Source: Dryococelus australis
Taxonomy: Eukaryota > Arthropoda > Insecta > Phasmatodea > Phasmatidae
NCBI GenBank assembly: GCA_029891345.1
Contig: CM056993.1
Location: 276,350,016-276,414,015, forward strand
Direction of reading: 5' to 3'
DNA: 64,000 bases
How positions within the stretch are numbered: position 1 is the first letter of the stretch; each line of letters begins with the position of its first letter. Below, in pieces: positions 33,931 through 46,389 of the stretch. Position numbers and translations under genes: made by a program. The notes beneath the pieces are model-generated. The model worked only from the letters and a program-made list of their open reading frames with translations, ran no database searches and was not told the origin of the DNA.

Positions 33931-34960
33931 ACGTCGAGGCACTCCCGTATCGGAAATGTTTACTTTGAAAACTCTCGTTTCTCCTGCCACTCTACAAACC
34001 ACCGCTGCGGTATTACCACACCGTCAACACCCCTCCTTTCCCTATTCGACCCTTGCCATTATTAGCGGCTTCAATTTGATGGGCGTGTTGGTGTCCGCCG
34101 GCTATGGTCTCGAAGCGCGAATGGCGCGCCGCTGGCTGGTAATCGCCGAGTGGCGGACATAAATTTCCTCGGCAAGTACGCCGGTGGACTTAATGCAAAC
34201 GGCGCCTGATTACTCGCGGCCCTTTCAAATGCCGCGCTGCGCCGCCAGGCATTCTCCCCCGTCAGCTACGCGCGCCGTCCAGGGTGCCAATACGATGATT
34301 TTCTCACCAGATCTGGTGATTTCTGAACATGGTCTGGTGGTCAAATTCCATACCCACGACAGGTCGAAAAGTTTGTGATTTCTATCAAAATTCGTTGGCA
34401 ATTTGAAGGAAGACTGGAGATTATAGCACTCTGTTTCTTAAGGGTTGTTCATTTACTCGGAATATATTATAAACAACTGAAGAGAAAACGAAAATGGCTT
34501 GGAATGCAATTTTTATTGCACGTCATAAGAGCTTACTTAAGGGATCTGCCCCCCCCCCCCCAATCCAGCAGCCTCGGAATTTAAATGGGGCATCAACGTT
34601 AAAGAGATTAATTTTGATTGCATAATTTCTAAAGATATCAAACAAATGTTCAAAGCAACCTTTCTCTCGGAAAACACTGCTAAGTTGAGAAATTTTCAAA
34701 ATACTTCATCTTTCTTCATTGTATTTTAAAATATAAATTTTAATGTTAACTGCTGACTCGCCACGTACATCATCGCCTGTACGCGCAATACACTCAATTG
34801 CCGTGCAGTTTTTACCGACGCCGACTCTCCTGAACTATACTTTAAGCCGTGCCCATATATTTGCATGGGACGCTAGTAAATATAAGAGTACGTCGTTTTA
34901 TATTTTGCTAAAACAATACCTCCACCGAACCAACACTCGCGTCTTACTCTGAATGCTAAC
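33931..34960. other. Unassigned, with CpG-rich block
   Basis: The 33990-34290 part is rich in CpG and GC (for example GCGCGAATGGCGCGCCGC at 34107). It could mark a promoter or first exon of an unseen gene, but no coding or splice evidence supports one. The rest is AT-rich, with a C run at 34551-34561. Confidence 0.35.
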
Positions 34961-35226
34961 AGAGTGAGTGAGTGAGTGAAGAGATTTTGGCGGCTCTTAT
35001 GCAGCAAGATCTCAGGAGCAGACGTGGGTGAGTGAGGTGAGTCTGAAGCTGCACTGGAATGAAAGTGCGGGGGAAACGGGAGATCCCCGAGAAAACACGT
35101 CGACCAGCTTCATCGTTCGGCACGATTCCCACGTACGAAAATCCGGGAGCGACCCCGCCGGGAATCGAACCCGGTTCACCTTGGTGGTGTATGAGAGTAA
35201 TCTGGTCACTACACAACCTCGGGCCC
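34961..35226 (-). mobile_element. SINE S1, full length
   Basis: Minus strand. Head near 35226 has lost the usual GGCTGAGCGG (reads GGTTGTGTAGTGACCAG), but the B box is intact (GGGTTCGATTCCCGGCGGG near 35160-35178). The body and the CACTCACTCACTCACTC tail (34961-34978) are well preserved. Confidence 0.92.
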
Positions 35227-35462
35227 CAGATGGGATTGTAACGCCTTCCCACATAGTTCCTGGGACGAAACAGCGTTCTTACGGTCACTGGCAGAAGAAA
35301 CACTAAAAGACTGGAGGGACCTCCAGTGGCCGTGATCGCTACTGCGTCACGCTCTCTGGGCGGGAAGAATAGGCCGAGCCGTGACACACCCGCTGCATGA
35401 CTCGGAATCAGAGCAGCTAATCATTTACCAGCTGGCGTTGACGCCAGGCGCTCCCGTCGGAT
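35227..35462. other. Unassigned stretch
   Basis: Holds a small perfect palindrome, CTGGAGGGACCTCCAG, near 35310; otherwise nothing. Confidence 0.4.
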
Positions 35463-36383
35463 TTAAGAGTGGGGTGGACCCCCGTGGGAACCCCGCATCC
35501 AAGGTCGAGAAGCGAGGGAGCAATACGGGCGACACTAAACGCACTTCTAGCGCCTCATCGCTCCTACGCGCAATGTGTGCATTGTTTCCGTCGTACCGCT
35601 GTACTGTGCAAATTAGATATGTAACGGTGGGGTTTTATTACACGCGATGAAAGACCACAGATTGAACTACAACCGTATATTTGTACTTTTCTCTTGCCCC
35701 TTAAGAGTCCTACGTACTGAAACGTTTTCTGTGAAATCGTTGTTTGCGCGTAAACCCGTATCTCGGTAAACAAAAGTTCTGGAAATGGGATTTTTTTTTT
35801 TTTTTCCCCCAGAAAAAAAAAATCTAAAAACAATTATCTATGGCCCTCATTTTTACTTTTGTCATATTAAGTGTATTCTTGGAGGAAAACATTCGTAATA
35901 ATGGTGAAATATTGCATTTTTAAAACTTGCCTATGCAGTTTCCCTACGCGGCACGAGAAAAGTACAGATATACGGACGTAGTTTATTCTATGGGCTTTCA
36001 TCACATGTAATAAAACACCTATGTTACAGATCTAATTTGCACAGTACAACGTTACCGCGGAAACACTGCACCCCTTGCGCTAGGCGTGCGTGAGAGTGTC
36101 ACCCGTATCGATCCCTCACTTCTTGACCTTGGACGCGCAGCTACACAGTCCTCTTAAGGAAACTGCACAGGCAAGCTTTAAAAATGCGATATTTGACCAT
36201 TTTCACGAATATTTTTCTCCAAAAATTCACTTAATATAACAAAAGAAAAAAATAAAGGCATTGACAGTTGTTTTTATTTTTATTTTTTTTTTTCTGACAG
36301 AGTTGTACTTCCAGAACATTTATCTACCGTATTCGCGCAAACAACTGTTTGAAAAAAAATGCGGGGGTCCATCCCACTCTTAA
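35463..36383 (+). mobile_element. TTAA element carrying an inverted copy of itself
   Basis: TTAA at 35463-35466 and 36380-36383 flanks an element with near-perfect 18-20 bp inverted ends (GAGTGGGRTGGACCCCCG). Arm order is A(+) B(+) A(-) B(-). Solo copies at 790-1261 and 29479-29903 show that the normal unit is A(+) B(-). The order here is therefore a normal unit whose central TTAA has been entered by another copy in reverse orientation (35705-36163). Taking out the inner copy and one TTAA gives the junction CCCCTTAAGGAAACTG, which matches the solo copies. Confidence 0.8.
35701..36167 (-). mobile_element. Inner TTAA element copy
   Basis: TTAA at 35701-35704 and 36164-36167 flanks a 459-bp unit, B(+) A(-), starting GAGTCCTACGTACTGAAACG and ending in the complement of GAGGACTGTGTAGCTGCGCG. 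Length and content match copy 1 (464 bp). A T/C run at about 35790-35808 lies in arm B. Confidence 0.8.
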
Positions 36384-37084
36384 GTGGTTTCTACAAGAGG
36401 TAAATCTATACAATACAATGACGGTAGCAACTTGTGTGGGAACAATTCCCGGATCTCACTAATATTTTCGAAGCCAACGGTGAACGAAAATTTTCAGACA
36501 AAATTGTACTTAAATAACGATCATAGGATCGCAAATGATGGGAAACACTGGAATGCTTAATTTAACACTTGCAAACGTCACGTGTGTTCCAGGTAGACAA
36601 TGAAAATGTTTGTAGGACTCCTTAAAATCTTTGGGAGGCCAACAACATAACTACCTGCATTATAAAATAACTGCAAACAACTGTAATGCAGGAGATGAAA
36701 ACCCCGACCAAGTAGAGTGAAGTCTCGACTCAACGCCGTATGTCTTCTGACCCACTGGGAAGGGCTGTCGTTAAAACTGGCGGCACTTGACAGACAACGG
36801 CGTTGTACAAACGACGCGCTTCTCGACTTCGTTCTCGAATCAATGCATACAGCAGATCAGTGGGTACATTTAGCCTGTCAAACTGAAACACCCACGTAAG
36901 CGAAATATCGAGACATGCTCAACCTGTGCAGTATCCTTGAGCTAAACGAAGACTTTCCAGAGTTCTGCCTGCCTTCTAAGGCGCTTTCGATACACCTTCT
37001 ACTTGTTTTCTTATCTCTCTGATCGAAGGTCTAGCGCCATCGAACTGTCTACGCCGTATAGGCAATAACGTAGAGTGTGCTTAC
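36384..37084. other. Unassigned stretch
   Basis: Nothing recognisable; a 60-codon frame at 36717-36899 has no motif. Confidence 0.4.
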
Positions 37085-37830
37085 CTTATTTATTTATTGT
37101 TTGATCTTTGACCGGTTACAACCAGATTGATTGCGTCAAAAATGAATTTTAAGCCGTTAAAATATAAGGTAAATCACATTAACAACACATTTAATCAATG
37201 GAATAATCACACACGATACAACAAGTTTAAAATATACCAGAATAAATAAGTTGTAACAATAACATGTAAAATGTATCCCATATACACCACATTAACATAA
37301 TGTCAACATTTAACAAAATAAAAGAAAAGAGAGATAAATAAAAAAATTAATATAGTACAAAACTAATGCATATCCATAATTAAAAATAATAAATATACAT
37401 GATATTTTTAAAAATATTTATAACTGTAGTTACCATCCCAGAAAGGCTCAGGAATGAGTTCATTTAAAGGATACAATGGCCTACTTAACAGGTTTTTTTC
37501 TGGAGAGTATTACGAAATAACTTCAGATTCATTTGCCTTACTTCTTGAGGTAGAGAATAATAAGTTTTTAAGTCTAATATAGGATATCTCTTTCTAGTTC
37601 TGACGTTGGAGCTTTTTTGTAGATAGTGCTATAAAACAAACGTATATATGACTTGAGGTTAGAACACTGTGGAAGTTAAGTACTTTGAAACGCTTTTACA
37701 CTTCTTCTAACGTAAGTTTTAAAGCAACTGCAATACAGTGAGGTTATTCTGTGGGTCTGTTGAAAAAACAAACTTACAAAAACCAGTTTAACACTCTTGA
37801 CCATGTGTTATAGAAATATCTATTGACGAT
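37085..37830 (-). pseudogene. LINE ORF2 C-terminus and 3' end
   Basis: On the minus strand two pieces in different frames resemble the last part of insect CR1/Jockey-type reverse transcriptase proteins: FKVLNFHSVLTSSHIYVC (about 37690-37635), then VRTRKRYPILDLKTYYSLP and a LKLFRNTLQK end (about 37600-37490), followed by a stop. Such proteins typically end with a conserved LNxLxxxSLY..E, RT...PR, WNSLP..I and F+..L pattern after the polymerase. An AT-rich 3' UTR follows, ending in a TAAATAAATAA tail at 37085-37100. The reverse transcriptase domain itself is not visible, so this is a short 5'-truncated copy. Confidence 0.6.
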
Positions 37831-39863
37831 GGACGATGGACGATTCAATGTTGGGGACGTGTGTATAAAAAGACAATAGGTCTAACCCGTCTTAAGTGTA
37901 TGATATACAGTAGCCAGTACCGGAGCTACATCGCTGCTCACCACTTCAGGGCACATCAGAAAATTCGACTATTCCCGGAGAAGACCTGTAGCGATCAAAC
38001 TCTTCTCATAGGTCGCTACAAATACCTCTGGCGAGGCCAAACTTATCTTCGGTTTTCGTGTAACTTCCAGATTTTGGATGCCGATAGACACAAATGAGTT
38101 TCTCCTACAGCGAAATTCTGGACCTCGCATCACAGTGGTCTTACTGCAAAATTTATTCACGTCACTGACCAATACTATAGTCTATAGTTATCTCAGATAG
38201 AAATATCGACCAGTGCAGGTAAGCAAAATCACGTACTGGTATATGATGATAGCAGTGTCATAGGAAAGCGTCTACCACAAACTCTTGTTTTAAATACAAC
38301 AGTCGCTAGTTGGGGGAAGAAGGTTCCCCAGAGGATGTAAGTTGAAGTTCTACTTGCTCGGAGCATTCGTAGGTCGCAGTAATTCTTGATTACTGATCGT
38401 AGTAATTCTTGATTACTAGACTAGAAACTCCCAGAACTGACATTAAGTGCAACTGCAAGCTTTAATTGAAGAAATTCACGGTTACTGTTTGCAAAGGCTC
38501 GTTACGCCGAAACAATACTACATAAATAACAATTGTGCTATAAGTGTGTTTTAGCAGCTTTCTCATCTTCGTGAAAATAGTTCTCCCAGTTTCCAAACTA
38601 GAAACCACAAGTCATACAAACAATAGTTTCAACAACAATGAAATAATATGCTTTCTTTCAGCGGAAACAAGAAATTAACACAACCTGGATTCAGGAAGTT
38701 AAGAAACATTAGGAAAGAAACAATATAAGTGAAGAAGAAGCAACAGAGAGAGAAATTTTTAAGAAAAAGGTGTTAAAAATGGAAGGATTCCAAGGCAAGA
38801 AGGAAAAGAAAACAGGCTCGAAATGGTCCGAGGAGAGGAAAAAGATACATAGAGAAAAGATGAAGGAGTGCTGGAGAAAGAAGAAGGAATAACAAAGGAC
38901 GAAGCACTAAAAATGGACCCTGGTCCCTAGAAGACCCTAACGAAAATAGAAGAAATACTATGCCACAGAATGTCGCGCTAGTGAGAAACATGATGTAATT
39001 ATTTTCAGGATACTTCTGGATGGCTGCGGTGACTAGATTTTTGATACAGCAACCTGTCCGGGAAAAATACAGCATTGTATTTATAGTTTAAAATGTTGTT
39101 TTTACAAAATAATGCACATCGTAAACAGAGAGTTACTTTCAGAGATTTTTGCTGACTGGCACTTTTCAACGGCCGTATTTGTGTTTCAATAACCAAATTT
39201 ATGAATGGACAGAAAAAAAATATTTTTTAATTTCTGACCTCAAAAATACAATTTAGATTTAAAATTTCCACAGTTTTTTTAAAAATAGAATATAAGCAAG
39301 TGCCTACAATAAATGAGACCCGTATGACAACTAGGGAGGCCCCTACAAAATTTGGAATTTGAGTTGAGAGAAAGACGGCATTCATGAAGGTGGAGGGGAG
39401 GGGAACGATGCTCCGACTACCCAGAGAGCAAAACGGTGAAGGTCCATTGGGCGGACTATGCATCAACACAATCGTTTGGAGCAGCCCTTACTTTCGTATC
39501 TTGAACTGCAGACTCTCAAGATTTACATTTCATTGTTTAAGAAAATGTAATTTATAAGCAGGAATTTATAGCACACAGAAAGTTATTTACAAAATAAATT
39601 ATACATAATGAAATGAAAAAAATTTACAACATGAAAATAGTTAGAGACTTAGGCACTCAAAAAAAATTAAGTTATGAATTATTTTTCAAATCAGATTTTC
39701 AGAAGGAAAAAAAAGTATTGTGAACACTGTTACAAACAACCAACAACTTTTCTGATGTTCTAACCGACTCGTCCAGAAGCCTTTTCAATCTTCTGTTCCA
39801 TTTGACGGAAACAAACATTGCAACACATGGTACAAATTTCTTAAAATTGCACAATATTATGTT
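37831..39863. other. Unassigned 2-kb interval
   Basis: No gene or element recognised. It contains a short GACGATG triplet repeat (about 37825-37845), a small palindromic duplication (38377-38417) and a purine-rich segment with many GAAG and AAGAA words (about 38690-38960) open on the minus strand for 100 codons, most likely low complexity. Confidence 0.45.
38377..38417 (+). repeat. Duplicated palindrome
   Basis: AGTAATTCTTGATTACT, itself nearly self-complementary, occurs twice within 41 bp, separated by GATCGT. Confidence 0.8.
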
Positions 39864-40290
39864 TATAGGCTATTCGCGGTAAAATGAGCACTTTTGAAAG
39901 CATTCCTCAAGATCTACTTGTGTGTATGTTGTGTGTTCTTCCGCCTAATGTAAAATTTAAAAGGCCATGGATCTCATCACTTTAGTCATACGTCGGTCAA
40001 GTGGAACTGTGGAATTATTAGCGAAGTAAATATTCTACAAATCTGCTAATTTTTGCTCTTTCATGCATTACAAAAAACAGAAAGCGAAATAAATAATTTA
40101 AGTTTTAACAAATTGTTACTTAACACTTCTTATTCGACGTTAAGATATGGAATACTTTCCGTGCGTCATTACCGACTTTACTGGGCGCATGTCACTAAGC
40201 GCGTCCGTTAAAACATGTTTAGGTAGGAGCAGTGACATTTTTCTTAAGGTCGATTTCAAAAGTGCTCACTTTATTGTGAACAACCTTTAT
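39864..40290 (-). mobile_element. TA-MITE, long class
   Basis: Left TATAGGCTATTCGCGGTAAA, right CTTTATTGTGAACAACCTTTA, TA at both edges. Interior is that of the long class in the orientation of 9456-9892. Confidence 0.92.
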
Positions 40291-40794
40291 CATAATTTTT
40301 CTCACTGCCACCCTGTTTAACCACCAGCTTCTATAAAATCTTCCGCAAAGAGTTGATGGTTCGGATCGCATAGTAAAAATATAAACATTCATATTAAGAC
40401 TTAAAATACATGGTTTAAAATTCTAAATATATCGATTCAACATTTAATCAGGATTTTTTTTTCAAAGATGGAAGGTTTGTCTTTCGCCTTGAAGTACACA
40501 AGTTTTTGTAAATCACGAAATTCCGTTGGATGGCGGTGGAAATACACTGGTGGAAAATTAACAATAAACACCACTGATAGAGGGAAGTACATGCAATGAT
40601 TAACAGTGCTGTGCTGTGGACAGAGGTTCTCGGTTAATATGGCAGGCAATTTATAAAAACCGTTCTAAAGTTGCGTTGAGAGTTTAATTGATGAATTTAT
40701 GGCGACTGTAGTCTAAGGTTATTGTTTTATAGACGCAAGAGAACGAATTTGCTTATTATTAACGCAACTAGTTTCTTTAGAATTTCCTTGGTTT
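40291..40794. other. Unassigned stretch
   Basis: Nothing recognisable. Confidence 0.4.
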
Positions 40795-40935
40795 CCGCTT
40801 GGATGGCGCATGAATAAAGTGAAACGTTCCATGGCAATGTTAATCTTACATACTGCCACAGGATACAATATAAGAGTGAAAATAGATCCTAAGCAAGGCT
40901 TTAAAAATAGTCAAGTAACCGTGAACGACCTGTAT
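40795..40935 (+). mobile_element. TA-MITE right-half fragment
   Basis: GGCGCATGAATAAAGTGAAA, ATGGCAATGTTAATCTTACA and AAGCAAGGCTTTAAAAATAG lead to a decayed right end, GTAACCGTGAACGACCTGTA. The left half is absent. Confidence 0.75.
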
Positions 40936-43007
40936 CTCCCCAGTCGGTATAACTGAACGCAAATCATCGGTGGTTTGCAGTAGTGACCTAGGTATATGTA
41001 TTTCTTCGGAATCGAACACTTGATTTTAGCCCATGCCAGTTCGATCGCATTTATTTCACACACACTTAGGAGGCAGTTGTGTGACGCGATCACCGTTGTG
41101 CAGTTTTTTTTTGGCGGAACTTACTGCTCAAACTTTAATTCACTTTTCAGCAATATTTTTGGCAAAGCCCTGTCATTTGTCCCTGTTCTTTATTTATTTG
41201 TCTCATTCTTCTGTCCATTGTCAATGGTTTTACTAAATTGTTAATCATTGCCCTCAGAAAACATTAAATGTTAGGTTACTTATATTTAAGAATTTACTGT
41301 TACTGTTTTGTAAACATCCATTTTGGCGACTCTCTTCTACAGCTTATTCAAGTGTTTTGTGCCACGGTAGATGGCATTTTAGCATATGTGTTAAAATTTT
41401 GTCTTGTTATAAAAACAAATCGTTAGAAAAGAAAAATCTGTTCTACATTTTAATGTAATGTATATGATGTGAAAAAGGAAATTAAAATATGTCGTTAGCA
41501 TCAATCTCCAATGTAATTCGGGACCACCGCATGGCCATTCGATTGTATCAAATCTGCCATGCGGGCAAAATTGTCCAGTCGCGCAACCTTCTTTGGTGCT
41601 GACGTGACCATTTTATTATCTCTTCTACATATCATTACGTGAAGTCACGTAATTTTCACGCTGTCCTATTTCCGACATATTACGTCGTAAAACTTTGCAT
41701 CACCGCCTGTGAAGAGTGTATTTGACTTGGTTTTCTTTTATTTCATGTGTGGATCGCCTGTTTGTTATATTGGGTGTATTTCTATTTTATGTGTAGTGAG
41801 GTCCACCTTTCCTACGTAGCTTGATACCCACATATTCCGACATCTTGCTGCTCTAAATGCCTTGCTGATATCCAGCCCAGCCTCATGGCAACAACGGTAT
41901 TTCACCGTGGCTGTTGATCTACTAGATGCTCCTCAAATTCAGGGAAACCATGGCATCTTATTTATTTGGTCATATGCGGTTTCTCTAGAAATGATTAATT
42001 ATTTGTTAATAATTGATATGTTATTTATGAAGTATATATATATACATAAATGGAAAACTTGTTATACATTAGTATAATACGTAAAATACTTAGTGGCACA
42101 CCACTCCTCCCACAAGATTGTTTGTTTCAATCACTGAATGTCAAAAAAAAAAAAAAAATAATAATAATAATAATAATAATAATATCCACATTGTATTATT
42201 GGCGATATTTGTACAAGAACATCTCGCATGTGACGATGCTCATTATTGTTTTAACTTATTTAAATACACATTATATACGTATTTATTATCCGTAATTCAG
42301 TGTTCTTTTATTATATATTTTAAAAACCTTACACCTTAAGTGTTTACTGGTAAAGTGGTTATAACATGTGAAACAGTGTGATGATTAAAAATATTATGCT
42401 ACTATTTAAATGTAGGTGAAGGAAAAACAAACGACTTAGGGGTTCGGCCCTTTTCTCTTACTATATTTCTAAAGAGGCCAACACTGGTTGCGGGAACTGA
42501 CCTGCGGATTTCCTTGTTGGGCATCCTCTACGAGCGGAGTTGAGAACGCGTGGATTGTTTGCGTTCCTTTCTGGGGCTTATGATTCGCGTTCCAGCCCTG
42601 TGGCGGGAGGGTGGCTCACATGCAACTCAACTAGATTTTCTGTTCTTGATTTTTTTTTCTTTGTGTCTATGTTTTGCAATAAAACAATTAAGTGTTAAGC
42701 CAAACATTTCCATGTGAAATATGTTTATCAGCTGCCCACGAAAATTAATTTCCAATTTATTGGCCGACCAAGTTTTGGTGGAAGTTCACTGTATTTATTT
42801 ACATAAAAAAACTGTAGGAACGCATTAAGCACGTACACGTCAATGTATGTAAATAATATCGATGTGAATAATAATTGATTTGTTTAATTTTATATATATT
42901 AATTTAAGTATCGTTAACTGTTTTAACCTAAAGAGGTTATTATTTTCGTTTATGCCGTCCATTGAAAGTCATAGATTAGTGACACTGACGGATGTGGATA
43001 CGTAATA
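40936..43007. other. Unassigned 2-kb interval
   Basis: No gene or element recognised. Segment 42440-42700 is less AT-rich and ends in TTTGCAATAAAACAATTAAG, the look of a retroposed 3' end, but nothing more supports this. Confidence 0.4.
42141..42183 (+). repeat. Poly-A with ATA triplet run
   Basis: Fifteen or so A followed by about nine ATA/AAT units. Confidence 0.9.
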
Positions 43008-43025
43008 GGCTCAAAGTATTAACAA

Positions 43026-43068
43026 ATTCGAATTTTTAAAGTGCTCACTGTACCGTGAATAGTCTAAA
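43026..43068 (+). mobile_element. TA-MITE right-end remnant
   Basis: TTTTTAAAGTGCTCACTGTA then CCGTGAATAGTCTA preserves one terminal repeat only. Confidence 0.7.
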
Positions 43069-44384
43069 ACATTTAAAACGGCGATTTTTGTAGCAATCAC
43101 TACAATTACTTTATTTTACCTGGGGTCGTTTTGCCTCGTCCAGCTTGTCTGCGCTATGTTTTCGAATTCGTGAAAGTGATCTCTGGCCTACACATGTGCA
43201 TTGCACAGCGCTTCCTGTTAAAAAAAAAAAAATGCAAGTATACACACGTTTGCAGCTTCCGTACAGCAACATTCAGTTATTATCTTCATTATTTCCCTCT
43301 TCCCTCTACGAAAAACTTTTATCACTTACATATGGAATTCCCAGCGCCGGCTCCATTGTTTGGTAAGTACTGTGCTTTCTAGCAGCATAATGCCAGATGT
43401 TTTTGTTACGTATGTCGCAACATGCTTCCCCGCTTATTCACATTTTTAACCGTATGGAAGTGGCGCGCGGACAGTAACTTTTGGCTATCTTGACTTAAAA
43501 TTTTATCCTAAAAGTTAAAATTGAAATACGGGTGAACAGCTGAACAAATTTATAAGAAATATTCTTCATGCCACTCTAATAACATGAATGATTATTTTGA
43601 GCTGCAGCCTAACGTAAAATTTTTTTCGATCTTGAGATTTATACAAAAGAAGATATACATTTAAAATTCCTATAGATTTTCATTTTTGAAAAGTCGTTTT
43701 CTTAAAGCATTGTATTTTAATGACTATTATTCGATATTATAAAGAACAAATAGTGTAATGTGATAAAAATTTGGAAATTCATTTTAGAATCCTGAACGCC
43801 CTTAAATCGTTTCGTTAGTAACACGGAAATTCGTGCGGCAACTGAATCAAAATTCGAAATATGAGGGATTGCAAGTCCTCGCCATCTGCTTACAAATTCC
43901 TGAAGAATGTGGTTGAATACTACATTGTAGGTGGGACAAAGAGCAACTCTTATATGTGCACGAAAAGCCATCACCAGAAGTTCAACAAAACTGGTTCCCA
44001 GCACAAACAACTTTCACAAACTCTGAACACGTCTGGGCTGGCAAGTCGTGCGTATGGGAACGTAAACATCTACGTTCCAATAACTGACAGACCGCTTGCC
44101 AAGGAAAGCATTTTCCGCTGTTCTGCAGGTTTATCCTACGTGCACGGACATGGAAGCTAATTCTATTACCAAAGCATTTGATACGCGAAGTTTTGCAGTA
44201 GGATCATTCCACACTTACGGGTGTGACATCCAAAAGAAAGATTTCAAATAATCTTCAGTATGTTATGTAAAAATAAAATGTTATTCCTGTAATTATTTAT
44301 TTGACTATAGTTACATGGACTGTTTCTTCCCCTAAAGTTACACTCTGATAGATAAATGATTTTTTAAAATATTAAGCTTTAAAA
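43069..44384. other. Unassigned stretch
   Basis: No gene recognised. Two overlapping frames near 43717-44160 on opposite strands (97 and 99 codons) lack motifs; they lie just before the gypsy fragment and could be unrecognised debris of it. Confidence 0.4.
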
Positions 44385-45391
44385 TGTCTTACGGGCGTGA
44401 CCCTCGACAGAGTTAGACTGAGACTCTATTTGCTTCATTGTCGAGAGGATGTTGAGAAGTGGTGCCGATTGTGTGACACCTGCACTGCAATGAAGGGCCC
44501 AAGGCCCAGGGGACGATGTCATCTCCAGAAGTACAATGTTGGAGCCTTATTTTCTAGAAGATAGTAGCAGATATTCTGGGCCCCTTGCCTATCACAGAGA
44601 GAGGTAATCGGTATCTACTGGTGGCTCAAGATTACTTTGCTAAATGGCCTGAGGACATCCCCTTCGTAAACCAAGATGCACGAACTGTAGCGGATGCACT
44701 TATAAAGCAAGTCTTCTTGAGGTTTCACCATTCTGATCAGGGAAGAAACTTTGAATCCGCGGTCTTCCAGGAGTTGACGAAAAATACTAGGACTACACCC
44801 TTGCACTCTCAGTCGGATGGAATGGTCGAGAGGCTTTTAACCGCACTCTTAAACAGTACCTGTCGATCTTTGTGCCAGACAACCAAATTGACTGGGATTC
44901 AAAGGTTCCACTATTTCTTCTTGCTTACTGCTCAGCAGTTCACGAGTCGACAAGGGTAACACCATCCAGGATGCTGTTTGGAAGACAGCTGCACTCGCCA
45001 GTGGCCTGCTGTTTGGCCGACCGACCCTGATTATGCCAGCGAATTACGTAACAGACTTGTTGGCATTAATAATTTTGCTCGACAGCACCTGAGAATAAAT
45101 AGTGACAGAATGAAGATGCGCTATGATAGGTTAATGTCCGGAGAAGTATTTCGAGGAGGACAACTGGTGTGGCTGTATAACCCACAGAGGAGAAAAGGGT
45201 ACTGCCCGAAGATACAGAAATGGTGGGAAGACCCCTACAGGATTCTGAATAACCTCAATGATGTGGTCTTTCGGACTATCGCCAAGGCTCTCGGGCGAAG
45301 CTGAAAGTTGTCCACATCGACTGACTGGCACTCTACGATGGTCCGGAAGTTGCAGTGTCTGTTTGAGACGAACATACTTAAGGAGGGGGCA
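44385..45391 (+). pseudogene. Ty3/gypsy integrase region of pol, broken
   Basis: Integrase, which inserts retrotransposon DNA into the genome, is recognisable from its zinc-binding end onward. WCRLCDTC (44460-44483) gives the two cysteines of the HHCC finger. The catalytic core shows ADILGPLP with the first Asp at 44570-44572, HSDQGRNFE with the second Asp at 44735-44737 and SDGMVERL with the Glu at 44828-44830, all in one frame. The D-to-E gap is 31 residues instead of the usual 35, so a few codons are missing. A frameshift follows near 44850, the text then reading DNQIDWDSKVPLFLLAY and TPSRMLFGRQ in another frame. The C-terminal domain has VWLYNPQRRKGYCPK (about 45166-45210). A stop lies before the first Asp. 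Gag, protease, RT and RNase H are absent: the element is 5' truncated. Confidence 0.92.
45378..45391 (+). other. Polypurine tract
   Basis: AAGGAGGGGGCA immediately before the LTR is where plus-strand DNA synthesis would start in a gypsy element. Confidence 0.8.
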
Positions 45392-46171
45392 TTGTTTACG
45401 CAGTCGCTGTTTCGCATCCCACAGGAGCGAATGTGAAAGTGAAGGACGCTAGTTATATGAAAGCGGCAACAGTACGTCAAAGGATTGTTTTAAATGAACA
45501 GGCGAGCGATAGGCCAGTGGCCATGTATCTGTTACGAAATGCGAGCCGACAAGATAATCCTTTTTTCGGCGCAAGCTGCTGACCCTGGTTGTATTGATTT
45601 CTGTGTTTATCTGAAGAATTGCCTGGATTACTGACCTCGTTCTCTCAGTGTGACTCGGGGTGCGTTGGACCTTCCAGATGGTCAGGGCGAATGTTATAAA
45701 TATTGCGACAGGTCTCCCGGTCGCGATTTGAGTTGTAGCTGATGTGTGAATGAGTGGCTGAGTTCCGAGCGATAGAAGACGAGCAGCGAGAGACCAACGG
45801 AAGGGAAATCTTCGACTGCGAGCATCAAGTAGTAAAGAGTGCGGCTGGCAGGCTGGACTACTGGACTAGATGCGTGAGTGAAAGACATAACAAGTGGTGG
45901 CAACAGATAGACTGAACACGTGTTAATGATGAGTATGAGTTAATTGACTCTAACCAAACAGGGACATTTAAGAAGGACGTAAATTAGAGTTGAAATAGAT
46001 GTTAAAGATTGCGCTCACTGTTAAATAAAAAGAGTAATAGTGGAGACAGATAATTTAATGCTGTTAATAATAGCTGTGTGAATAAATTAGAAATAAAATT
46101 TAGTTCTTTTATTTTTATTAAGACCTCCATCCCTCACGAACTCAGATACGCCCCTCAGCATCCATGTAACA
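45392..46171 (+). mobile_element. Gypsy 3' LTR
   Basis: 780 bp from TGTTTACGCAGTCGCTG to ATCCATGTAACA, with the short inverted TGTTAC/GTAACA ends of this family (the left has an extra T). It aligns throughout with the solo LTR at 60131-60896. No 5' LTR exists in the window. Confidence 0.92.
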
Positions 46172-46389
46172 GTGTGTTTCCAGGGGGAAAATCATACGTG
46201 GTTTAATTATTTCTGTCCATACACGTGTTACGAATAGTCGCTTTCAGGCAAATTGCTCGCCCCCATACGTAATTTCATTTAGCGAAAACAGCATTTGGTG
46301 ATCTGGAATTGTTCCGGAAATTATGGGGATGTCCACGTTAGGCGAACCACACTGTGTATTGTTTCGCTAACTGCAAAAATATAGGTTAT
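46172..46389. other. Unassigned stretch
   Basis: Between the LTR and the minus-strand Tc1 remnant; may contain more of that transposase but nothing is readable. Confidence 0.35.

Noticed and set aside
38690..39075. A 100-codon minus-strand hydrophobic frame that looked membrane-like.
   Set aside because: The plus strand is a purine-rich low-complexity tract (GAAG and AAGAA words), which yields Leu, Phe and Ser runs on the complement.
43861..44160. A 99-codon frame just upstream of the gypsy integrase, considered as an RNase H or connection domain.
   Set aside because: No catalytic motif or family resemblance in any frame; an opposing frame of similar length overlaps it.
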